NCBI GenBank assembly: GCA_949825045.1
Contig: OX463807.1
Location: forward strand, 41,746,749-41,810,748
Source: Argyresthia goedartella
Lineage: Eukaryota; Arthropoda; Insecta; Lepidoptera; Argyresthiidae
Direction of reading: 5' to 3'
DNA length: 64,000 nucleotides
Part shown: piece by piece, positions 56,534 to 64,000 of the stretch
Layout: each line of letters opens with the position of its first letter
Position numbering within the stretch: position 1 is the stretch's first letter
Notes under the pieces: generated by a model
Databases searched by the model: none
What the model saw: only the letters and a program-made list of their open reading frames with translations
What the model was told of the DNA's origin: nothing
Position numbers and translations under genes: made by a program

Positions 56534-57211
56534 ATGCAAGGTGGAGGTGGTCTAGTTAACAGTCTGATAAATAATTTACCTTTCGAGTTACATCTACCTG
56601 GCTATAATTATTGTGGTCCTGGAACAAATCTGGTGAAGCGATTAGCACGAGGTGACAAGGGTTGGTGGTGAGGTGAGGTGAGGCACTAACACATTGGATG
56701 ACGCCTGTTTGCATCACGACATAGCGTATACGAAATTCTTGGATTTAGAAAACAGACATAAGGCTGATTTAGATTTATTTAATATGACGAAGCAGCGACT
56801 TCGATCAAAAGATGCTAAACGTGGTGAAAAGATTGCGTCATGGTTGGTTAATAAAGTAATGAAGACAAAACTGAAAACCGGCTCTGGAATACAAAAGTTT
56901 AAAACTATCGTATCTAAAATAAAAGGACATCTTCAGAAACTGAAATCTAAAAATAGTAATAGTGCTATTAAATATGCTTATGCTGCGGCAAAAAAAAATA
57001 TTGATGGAGCAAACACAACATAAGGATAGCGCGAATTATTCCACTCCCCAAAAGTGGTGGCATTCTTCCCTTGATACCAATCTTTGCCGGGTTGTCTGCT
57101 TTAGGAAGTCTTGCTGGAGGGGCAGCTGGAATAGCAAAAAGTATTAATGTTTATAAAGATGCTCAAGAACGTTTGCGTGAATCTAAACGTCACAATCAAG
57201 TGATGGAGTAA
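56534..57211 (+). pseudogene. Polinton phospholipase A2-like protein with hydrophobic C-terminus
   Basis: Met 56534 opens MQGGGGLVNSLINN; GYNYCGPGTNL then resembles the calcium-binding loop (Y-x-G-x-G) of parvovirus VP1-type PLA2. After a roughly 25-base ggtgaggtga expansion that adds a stop (56669-56671), LDDACLHHDIAY (about 56693-56728) supplies the catalytic D-x-x-A/C-x-x-H-D-x-x-Y helix. A basic linker and a +1 frame change near 57010 lead to a hydrophobic segment (GGILPLIPIFAGLSALGSLA) and a charged C-terminus, stop 57209-57211. By analogy it would be a minor virion protein acting on endosomal membranes during entry. The order, between integrase and protease, fits a Polinton structural gene. 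Confidence 0.82.
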
Positions 57212-57309
57212 ATTACAGTGGTTAAAGGATTATACATAAAACCTTACAAAAAAGGTACCTAGTTAAAAGGCCTGTTTATTAAAAATACGAACGTGTCTTC
57301 AAAAAACTA

Positions 57310-57684
57310 ATGAAAAGGCTACCTAAACGTGCTCTAATTAATGTGGATATAATCGCATATGCTAAAGAAATATCATATTTTCGCGGAGTCTACATAAAAG
57401 ATGCTTTGCCAAGAAAACCAAGAAGTATAGAGTGTGGTAAGATAAATTTAGACGACTCCTACAATGAAGGGACGCACTGGGTAGCTTACATAAAACTTAA
57501 TGAATACTATGAATATTTTGATAGTTTTGGAAACTTGAAGCCTCCGGCACAAGTTGTGAAATATCTTAATACTCCTAATTCGTATTATAATTATACTAGA
57601 TATCAGACTTGTGATAGTGTCAACTGTGGTCATTTATGTTTAAAGTATTTGCAGGATTTTTGGAATAAACATATAAATAATTGA
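57310..57684 (+). CDS. Polinton adenain-like cysteine protease
   Basis: The 124-codon frame from Met 57310 has the catalytic triad of the adenovirus-type maturation protease: H56 in GTHWVAY, D71 in YFDSFG, C106 in NCGHLC. Its role is to cleave capsid precursors during virion maturation. Upstream, 57225-57309 encodes in adjacent frames a Lys-rich, glycine-containing start (GLYIKPYKK), so the native protein was probably longer by about 25 residues and the annotated Met is internal. Within the shown frame there is no stop or shift. Next gene 57714 is 30 bases downstream. Confidence 0.92.
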   Translation: MKRLPKRALINVDIIAYAKEISYFRGVYIKDALPRKPRSIECGKINLDDSYNEGTHWVAYIKLNEYYEYFDSFGNLKPPAQVVKYLNTPNSYYNYTRYQTCDSVNCGHLCLKYLQDFWNKHINN

Positions 57685-57713
57685 TGTAAGCGTTTATTTT
57701 GACCATTTTTATA

Positions 57714-58397
57714 ATGTCGTTCACCCTATCAATAACAGGCAACGAATCACTTTCAACAACGAATTATTCTCCTACATTACAACTAGAGGGAGAATATGAG
57801 TGTGCTTTACTATACCTATCCACCTTTAATTCTATTCCAAACGTTGATAGTAAAAACAACAAGTTTTATTATAGCGAAAACGATGTTATTGGACTTCCTG
57901 AAGGAGCGTATGAATTGCAAGATATAAACGATTACCTCAAAGGAAAATTAAAAGATATTAACTTTAATTTATCGTGTAACAATAATACATTAAAAACCTA
58001 TATCTTCAGCACCATAGCTATTCATTTTGAGAAAGAAAATAGTCTTGGAAATTTATTAGGATTTGGTAATCAGACGCTCAAAGCTAATATATTACATGAA
58101 TCACAACATTCTGTCAACATTCTTTCGACGACTGTGGTGAGGATTGAATGTGATATTGTAAGCGGATCATATATAAAAGGCATATCTAGTTACATTATAC
58201 ATGAGTTTGCGCCAAACGTCCCACCAGGATATAGAATAATAGAAATACCAAAGAACGTTATTTATTTTCCCGTTACCCAAAAGAATATAAACAGCTTAAA
58301 TATCAGAATATTGGATATTAAAAATAATTTAATTAATTTACGTGGTGAAGAAGTTCAACTGTATTTACATCTTAAGAGAAATGATCGAGTTCAATAA
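57714..58397 (+). CDS. Polinton minor capsid (penton-like) protein
   Basis: Met 57714 (better than 57699, since the conserved start is MSFTLSITGNESL). It contains LEGEYECALLYLSTFNSIPN, NNKFYYSENDV and LPEGAYELQDINDYL, which match a family found next to the major capsid gene in insect Polintons/adintoviruses and predicted to be the vertex single-jelly-roll protein. 227 codons, fully open, suggesting modest age or chance preservation. Poly-Asn/Ile-rich codon use follows the AT-rich element. Confidence 0.85.
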   Translation: MSFTLSITGNESLSTTNYSPTLQLEGEYECALLYLSTFNSIPNVDSKNNKFYYSENDVIGLPEGAYELQDINDYLKGKLKDINFNLSCNNNTLKTYIFSTIAIHFEKENSLGNLLGFGNQTLKANILHESQHSVNILSTTVVRIECDIVSGSYIKGISSYIIHEFAPNVPPGYRIIEIPKNVIYFPVTQKNINSLNIRILDIKNNLINLRGEEVQLYLHLKRNDRVQ

Positions 58398-58520
58398 AAC
58401 CTTACCAACACAACACAAAATAATTAGTCACACTTCAATCTCTCGCAAGTAAAGAACTGGGAAGAAAAAGAACCTAACTTCAAAAAATAAAAAAATCCTG
58501 AAATTAATCGGACTCTTAAA
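58398..58520 (+). other. Short spacer between capsid genes
   Basis: About 120 bases between the minor and major capsid genes. No ORF, no evident signal. Confidence 0.6.
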
Positions 58521-59290
58521 ATGAGTAAACTAGATACTTTGAGTGCACCTGTTTATGACAATAGCATTGATGGTATTGAGATTCATTCGTATAAACCTTA
58601 CGTCACTAGTTTTAATCCTAATGATGAAATTCGTATACCTACCAATTAATCAGCAAGATCTGCACATACTCCCGTCAGCAAACACGTTATATTTTGAAGG
58701 TGCTGTCAACATCATTAAGCGAGAAACAAAGGAAAAGGTTACTAGTGTGCAGTTTACAAATAATCCGCTTCTATTCTTTTTTCAAGATATTCGTTATGAG
58801 CTAAATGGAGTTGAAGTAGATAAAGTGAGAAACGCAGGAATTACTTCTACAATGAAGTCATTTTTGTCTATGAATGAGAATGAGTCCAAAATGTCGAAAG
58901 CGTGGGGTTGGGATATCAGCGGTACGAAAAACACGCAATCGGGGAAATTTTCAGCGTCGATCGAGCCTCTAAGTAATATCCTAGGATTTACAGAAGACTA
59001 TAAAAAAGTTGTAATCAACTGTAAACTTGAACTCGTTCTGCTTCGCAGTAACACAAACCTTAATGCATTAAAATTAAATACTGGAGAAGACGTTGAAATT
59101 CATAAAATTATATGGCGAGTTCCACATGTAAAAGTATCTGACGTAGAAAGAATCAATCTTCTTCGTTTGTTAGAAAATGATAGATCTATTCAAGTTCCAT
59201 TTAGAAATTGGGATGTGTACGAATATCCCTTGCTGACTAGAACTATAAAGCACACATGGTCAATCAATAGTTCAATAGTTCAATAGTATT

Positions 59291-59659
59291 TATTCATAAA
59301 CAATAGTACAATTGTGTCTGAAATACATCGATTAAAACTAAAATATTATTTAAATGGTATAACAATTCTATACAAGTGAAATCATTATAAGCCAGAAATA
59401 TAATAAAATGTAACTTAATTGAAATTAAATTAAATGATAGGTAGAAAAACAAAATAACAAAACACTTTGACATGTCAAAATAAATTATTCAATACAAATA
59501 CACATCACATACCTGGCATAACAGTTATTAGTAATCATAAGTGAAGTACGTCTAATTAAACGTCAAAACTAAAATTAATCATGCGCATGTCACAATTAAT
59601 AAATAAATTCATAAACACAAGGAATAAAATATCATGTCATAAATAAAAATTGTATAATG
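59291..59659 (-). other. 3' UTR of the minus-strand LINE
   Basis: 370 AT-rich bases between the RT stop and the tandem tail. No ORF supported. Confidence 0.65.
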
Positions 59660-61700
59660 TTATTTTGATTGATTGCAGAATTCGTCAATACTGTATGGAC
59701 TCATTTCCAATAAGAATGTTCTTAGCTTGTCCTTAAAACTGCTGTGCGTAACCATGAGCTTAAGCTCTGTCGGGAGCTGGTTAAATAACCTGAGTGACTG
59801 ATAACCCGCTGAATGTCTTGCTACTTCTAACCTAGGTGCAGATACTATCGGGAAGTCCTTTCTACGCGAATTCTCTCGTGTAAGTCTCTGTTCCTGGTTT
59901 TCTATTTTGTGAATATTCTTAACTAGAACATCCATCAGCACAAGCAAGTAAAGCGCCGGAACTGTCAGTATACCCAACCTGATGAAGTGCGGCCTGCACG
60001 ATTCCGTCTGTTGGATACGAGATATTGTGCGGATTGCCCTTTTTTGTAACACAAATGCTTTTAAAATATTATATTCATAGCTATTTCCCCACAACTTGAT
60101 GCTATAGCGCAACTTGGACTCAACCAGAGAATAATAAACCATTTTCAGGTGTCCTTCAGTTACTACGTCCCTAAGACTTCTCAGGGCATAGCACGCTGAG
60201 CCAATACTACCTTCCAGGGCAGTAAGTTCGGGCTTCCAGTTGAGAGAGTCATCAATATTAACACCCAAAAACCTAACTACATTGACTGTCACCACTGCGT
60301 CCCCGTTTAGGGTAGCCTTTATTTTATCATTATTTCGTGCGGTGGTCTTGAATAAGAGTAGATTAGTTTTAGTGTTGTTGATTTTCAGGTTATTGTTGGT
60401 AAACCAGGAATCAAACAGTTTTAGAATAACATTAACTTTAGATTCGAGTGATGTTATATCATTGTCTGAAACGACAGCATTTGTGTCATCCGCATAAACA
60501 ACAAGTTGACTATCAGGTATTTCCCTACCAATATACTCAAACAGGTCGTTAGTGAAAACAATAAAGAAGATTGGACCCAAAATAGAACCCTGCGGCACTC
60601 CTCTAGTCAACTGAACTAATCTGGACCTGTTTATCATTTGACATCCACTATCAGTCGAGCACAGTTCAACAAACTGCTTACTATTTTGAATGTAAGATTT
60701 CATTAAATTCAGGCATTTCCCTCTTACACCATAATGTTCCAGCTTATCTATTAAAATGTCATGGTCAACAAAATCAAACGCCGAGCTCAAGTCTAGAAAA
60801 AGTGCAGCAACTTTCATTTTCTCGTCTAGTTTACTTACAACGTCATCTACCAATGTATGAATAGCATCAGATGTACCCAAACCTCTCCGATAACCGAACT
60901 GTCTGTCACTTAGTATTTTATAAATTACCAAGTGCGCTAGAAATCTTGCCTTGATAATTTTCTCAAATATCTTCGATAGGACTGGCAATAGTGAAATAGG
61001 TCTGTAGTGGGACGGATTTTCTTTTGTTCCTTTTTTATGAGCTGGCAATACACGGGCGATCTTAAATTGATCTGGGAAAATTGCCATATTTAAACAGTTA
61101 TTAAAGAAAATTGTAAGTGGCTCTGCTAAAATATCAATGTTGTTTTTGATAACTGTGATTGGCATGTCATCGTAACCGCATGATGGCTTGCTTTCAAAAA
61201 GTTGGACTACCTTTTTGATTTCAGTTATACACGTCTGTCTAAAGTCCATCTCGCCTGTGACTCTCGGACAGTTAATTTTTAGCAGATCTACTGCTTGCTG
61301 AGAACCTTTTATAATTCCTACAGATTTAACCTCAAATTGGTCTGCGAAGACGTCTACTATTTCGATTGGTTTGTGAATTATTTTGTCATTTACTTTTAGC
61401 AATAACTTTTCTGTAACCGAGATCGTTTTCTTATTTCTGTGTTTGTTCACTACTTTCCACAAGGCTTTGGTAGAGCATTTTGCTTTATTTAGTTCCGACC
61501 GAACTGCAAGCTTTTTGGCTTGTATTAGTACTCTCCTGTATATCCTAATATACTCACTGCGGTAATGCTTGATACTCTCGTTACAGCTATTCATATTGGC
61601 TAAAACCCTCTTCATTTTACTTGAGACTTTTAGGCCTGGTGTAAGCCATTTAATTTTGCCTGACTTTCCTAACGCTATCTTTTTCTTCTTTTTTACAAAG
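59660..61700 (-). pseudogene. Reverse transcriptase of the minus-strand LINE, lacking endonuclease
   Basis: 651 codons are open from Met 61615 to 59660, and conserved coding continues upstream in frame to about 61690 (KIALGKSGKIKWLTPG). RT motifs: ESKPSCGYDDMPITVIK, ARVLPAHKKG, HYRPISLLPVLSKIFE, ALFLDLSSAFDFVDH (motif A), RGVPQGSILGPIFFIVFTND (B), LVVYADDTNAV (C), and VRFLGVNIDDSLNW. The C-terminal region KAFVLQKRAIRTI is typical for the group. Normally an endonuclease domain of about 230 codons would precede residue 1; only about 70 bases separate this frame from ORF1. Confidence 0.92.
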
Positions 61701-61768
61701 CAACTAAGGAAAATTTTACTACTGTCTGCGTTCTATTAGGAGAGTATGGTTTTCCTTGTGTGCTAAAC

Positions 61769-63136
61769 TTAGATTCGGCAGTTTAAGGTTACAAAAGATT
61801 GCTGCATGACCATCTGAAATATTTTGTGATCTACAACGGTTTTCTTCTGAGTGTTTCTCTGGAAGAAGTAAGGAATGGTGCCCTTTTGCAAAATGGCTGG
61901 CTGGTGGGAGCAGGAATTATTGTTGTATATTGGGCAACTAATTGGTATGTTCCCCGCATGCAGATGTGGTGTGACACTTTGTTTGTTCTGTTTAGATTTT
62001 ATTAAAAAGCTCCTATGATTTGTTTTATTAGTTATACGCAATATTTCCCTTAAAATCTGTCTACTTATAGTTAATCGTCTAGGGATTCTAGTCATACCAC
62101 CTACATTGTTTTCTTGTTGTGTTAAGTCTACAAAGGTCGCATGGTCAAATTGGGTGCACAAGAATTTGAACATTTTGTTCATCATTTTCTCATTAAGAAA
62201 CCTAGTCCAACAGATTGTACCAAGTGAAACATTTGTCCTTAATAAACTCATGATGTGGTACAGATGCGACTGCATTTTGATAGGGTTTTTGTCATTTGTA
62301 CCTAGAAGAAATACTACATAATCTTCTTCGGTATAGTCCCTACATAACTCCAAACAGGAAGATACCACCTGATCGGATGTTGCATTTGTCTTTATCAGTG
62401 ATGTAACGGTGAAATCCTGTCCCAGAAGATCTTGAATAGATTCTCTGATACCATGTCCTCTTTCATCTGCAAACAGCATAACCCTGTGCTTCCCATTGGT
62501 CCTTGGGGTTTCTGTACTTTTTAGGTTATCACTTCGTTTTAAATTTAGGTTTTCATCTTGATTAGGTTTAATTTCATACTCTTGTCTTGATTTTTGTTCT
62601 TCATGTTGTTTGGTTTTTAGATCTATTTCTTCTACTTTTGCTGGTTCTGAGCGGTTTTGTGGATGATCTATAATATCTGTTCCATCTTCACATTTTTGTT
62701 GTTCTTCGTAGTCTCGTCCACCTGGTGTCCATGTATTACCAATTATAAGGCGTTTCGGTATGAGTTCTCTTTTGCTGTGGCTTGATCTTGGGGTTCTATA
62801 TATGGTAGGCGTTTCAGAACAAATCCTTTTCAGCAAATTGGTTTTCTTCTGACGATCTAGTTGTTGTTTTTTTAATAAATTGTTCTCTGTCGACAATGAG
62901 TCAATTTCAATATGTGCACTTTCTAGTTGCGTCTCTAATATAAGAATTCTATTTTTTAATTCCTGAAATTCTTCTGTTGATTCGCATAGTTTATCCGATA
63001 GATCTGCTAGACTCAGCGGAGGATTGGCAGAGATGTCTGAAATATTTAATGCGTTAAGAATTTCTTCATGTGAGTGTCGACGATTTCCACTTCCCTTTCT
63101 CAATGTTACGTTTTGGCGTGAGTTATTTGAATGCAT
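61769..63136 (-). CDS. ORF1 of the minus-strand LINE (coiled coil plus SGNH-esterase-like domain)
   Basis: 455 codons, open. Residues about 50-105 form a coiled coil (ELKNRILILETQLESAHIEI). The middle is polar with Lys/Glu repeats. From residue 216 (KHRVMLFADERGHG) an SGNH-type fold is suggested: block I is degenerate (ADE for GDS) and block III is FLLGTNDKNP (277-286). CFVDL-type block V could be FVDLTQ. Such esterase-like ORF1 proteins occur in CR1-clade LINEs. The last residues LNCRI may actually be the beginning of the missing endonuclease. By role it binds LINE RNA. Confidence 0.82.
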   Translation of the reverse strand: MHSNNSRQNVTLRKGSGNRRHSHEEILNALNISDISANPPLSLADLSDKLCESTEEFQELKNRILILETQLESAHIEIDSLSTENNLLKKQQLDRQKKTNLLKRICSETPTIYRTPRSSHSKRELIPKRLIIGNTWTPGGRDYEEQQKCEDGTDIIDHPQNRSEPAKVEEIDLKTKQHEEQKSRQEYEIKPNQDENLNLKRSDNLKSTETPRTNGKHRVMLFADERGHGIRESIQDLLGQDFTVTSLIKTNATSDQVVSSCLELCRDYTEEDYVVFLLGTNDKNPIKMQSHLYHIMSLLRTNVSLGTICWTRFLNEKMMNKMFKFLCTQFDHATFVDLTQQENNVGGMTRIPRRLTISRQILREILRITNKTNHRSFLIKSKQNKQSVTPHLHAGNIPISCPIYNNNSCSHQPAILQKGTIPYFFQRNTQKKTVVDHKIFQMVMQQSFVTLNCRI

Positions 63137-63814
63137 TTTTAATTAGTAAGGGGCATGAAGAGGGCAAAAAGAAAAGAGAGAAAAAAAAAAAAAGTTTTAG
63201 CAGTCTTTGGATTTGATATGTTGACCTCCGGTTTGTAAAGCCGCCGTCGTTTACTACACGCCACGAGCGCAGTTACTTCAGCGTCTGAATTATTCGTTTC
63301 GTTTCCGTCAGCCGTACCGAGGCACATCAATTTTTGCGCAGGGCTAGCGACATCTGTTGATATGTAGTGCCAACTTTTTGACCCAGATTCACCTAGCACT
63401 GAGAGTTTGAGACACTACACTACTATGTTATTCTGGCGTAACAAGTCCTCGCGGTAGATGTCGTTGTTGTCCAAACGTACGTTAAAGTCCCGTTATCGAA
63501 TTATGTTAGATCATTTTAACAGCGTAATTACTAAGTTACTGTTGTTATATTTTGATCACTTTCTCTGTAGTTGGTAGTGATACCAATTTATCGTTCTATT
63601 TATTGTCATTTAGATATATTCAGTTCACATTTATATAATTCACTTTTACACCGTGTATATTGTGTTATATAAGTTGATAACACTAACACATCACTATTGT
63701 ACCATTGTCTTCTGATATTCACTGTTTTATACTTGTCAAACACTTAATTGCTAATTTTAATTTAAAATAATAACGGAGCTCAATGTTTACATGCTCGGTG
63801 CGGTCCAATTACTG
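63137..63814 (-). other. 5' UTR of the minus-strand LINE
   Basis: About 680 bases with no supported ORF. Contains an A-rich run at about 63170-63195 (reads as T-rich on the element's strand) and a moderately GC-rich part at 63230-63400. Confidence 0.6.
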
Positions 63815-64000
63815 ATCAAAACATCTTCTCAGATTGAAAAACCTAGATATGTCATACTAGGATTACAGACCAATCGCAAAAATGATGCTTACAAGGACAT
63901 GTCAGAATTTGATCATTGTAGGTAATTTACGTGATGTAAAAGTGTATCTAAACTCGACCTACTTTCCATACGATAATATGAACATTAGTTTCTCGAACAA

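Larger units (their letters stand above)
59268..63814 (-). mobile_element. CR1-like LINE (minus strand), endonuclease deleted, inside the major capsid gene
   Basis: Flanked by ATCAA (59263-59267 and 63815-63819). Its 3' tail on the minus strand is an (attgaact)n repeat at 59268-59290. 5' UTR (63137-63814), ORF1 and the RT part of ORF2 are present, but the endonuclease coding region between ORF1 and RT is missing. Confidence 0.92.
22557..64000 (+). mobile_element. Degraded Maverick/Polinton (adintovirus-like) element, fragmented by nested insertions
   Basis: Eight plus-strand Polinton-type genes lie in consistent order across 41 kb, and each gap between their parts is filled by an identifiable insertion. 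The combination of packaging ATPase, chromodomain integrase, adenain-like protease, and minor and major capsid genes is diagnostic of the Maverick/Polinton-adintovirus group. Without the insertions the visible segment is only about 8-9 kb. PolB and both terminal inverted repeats are not seen: the right end lies beyond 64000 and the left end is near or before 22.56 kb. Frameshifts and stops in most genes show long residence in the genome. Confidence 0.9.
58521..64000 (+). pseudogene. Polinton major capsid protein (double jelly-roll), split by a CR1-like LINE; runs off the window
   Basis: Met 58521 opens MSKLDTLSAPVYDN and reaches DEIRIPTN, then a frame change at about 58646. The next frame contains LLFFFQDIRYELNGVEVD, TMKSFLSMNENESK, WRVPHVKVSD and RNWDVYEYPLL, conserved blocks of the Polinton major capsid protein. 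At 59267 the LINE (59268-63814) interrupts within a codon run ending HTWSI. Coding resumes at 63815 and continues with EKPRYVILGLQTNRKND. A further frame change at about 63920 leads to LRDVKVYLNSTYFPYDN. The gene is cut by the window edge. It forms the icosahedral shell. Confidence 0.93.

Noticed and set aside
1..64000. Host protein-coding gene, tRNA, rRNA or CRISPR array
   Set aside because: Every sizeable frame was attributable to a mobile element or virus-like element, and no cloverleaf, rRNA block or regularly spaced repeats were seen. Very short exons cannot be excluded by reading alone.

Overview
The window looks like transposon-packed intergenic or heterochromatic DNA from an insect, most likely a moth or butterfly (Lepidoptera). 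The best taxonomic clue is the repeat at about 23229-23640: it runs from an 'agggttccgtacccgaag' start, through a (GTCC)n run, to a terminal gctataacaacaaata-type block, which I recognise as the Lepidoptera-wide LEP1/Helitron-like repeat. The abundance of Pao/BEL, Jockey-group and CR1-like elements fits the same picture. I see no convincing single-copy host gene, tRNA, rRNA or CRISPR array.

Two old elements form the backbone, and many younger ones are nested inside them. The left half (about 1.1-22.4 kb) is a minus-strand LINE relic split by a minus-strand, envelope-bearing Pao/BEL retrovirus-like element (3826-22300, target-site duplication CTGAA). That element is itself split by a young plus-strand BEL (7129-14688, TSD TAGCC), by a Copia-like LTR relic (from 17023), and inside that relic by a DD41D Tc1/mariner-like DNA transposon (17607-21515, TSD TA), which carries a 5'-truncated Jockey LINE (18997-20372, TSD AAAGT). 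Bases 1-1128 are a near-identical direct copy of 6925-8052, covering the junction between the old and young BEL elements.

The right half (about 22.56-64.0 kb, running off the right edge) is the broken carcass of one plus-strand Maverick/Polinton (adintovirus-like) element. In order it holds a packaging ATPase, a conserved accessory protein, a small fibre-like ORF, a retroviral-type integrase with chromodomain, a phospholipase-A2-like protein with a membrane segment, an adenain-type cysteine protease, a minor capsid protein and the major capsid protein. PolB is not in the window. LEP1 sits in the ATPase gene, a Jockey LINE in the accessory gene, an RNase H-bearing LINE (28010-41395, TSD TGCGTTGACTAA) in the fibre-like ORF, a CR1-like LINE (42325-56247, TSD TTAT) in the integrase, and a second CR1-like LINE (59268-63814, TSD ATCAA, minus strand) in the major capsid gene. 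The RNase H LINE is itself hit by a minus-strand BEL (31093-38595, TSD AGGGC). The CR1-like LINE is hit by a nearly intact BEL (44070-50925, TSD GACAC) and by an antisense LINE fragment.

Read across these insertions, Polinton genes look dispersed over 41 kb although they were once contiguous. LTR divergence by eye (about 5% outer BEL, about 3% BEL at 31-38 kb, under 0.5% for the two youngest) agrees with the nesting order. Nearly all coding regions carry frameshifts or stops. The least damaged are the 44-51 kb BEL polyprotein (one frameshift), the Polinton protease and minor capsid ORFs (open), and the env frame (two stops, no frameshift).
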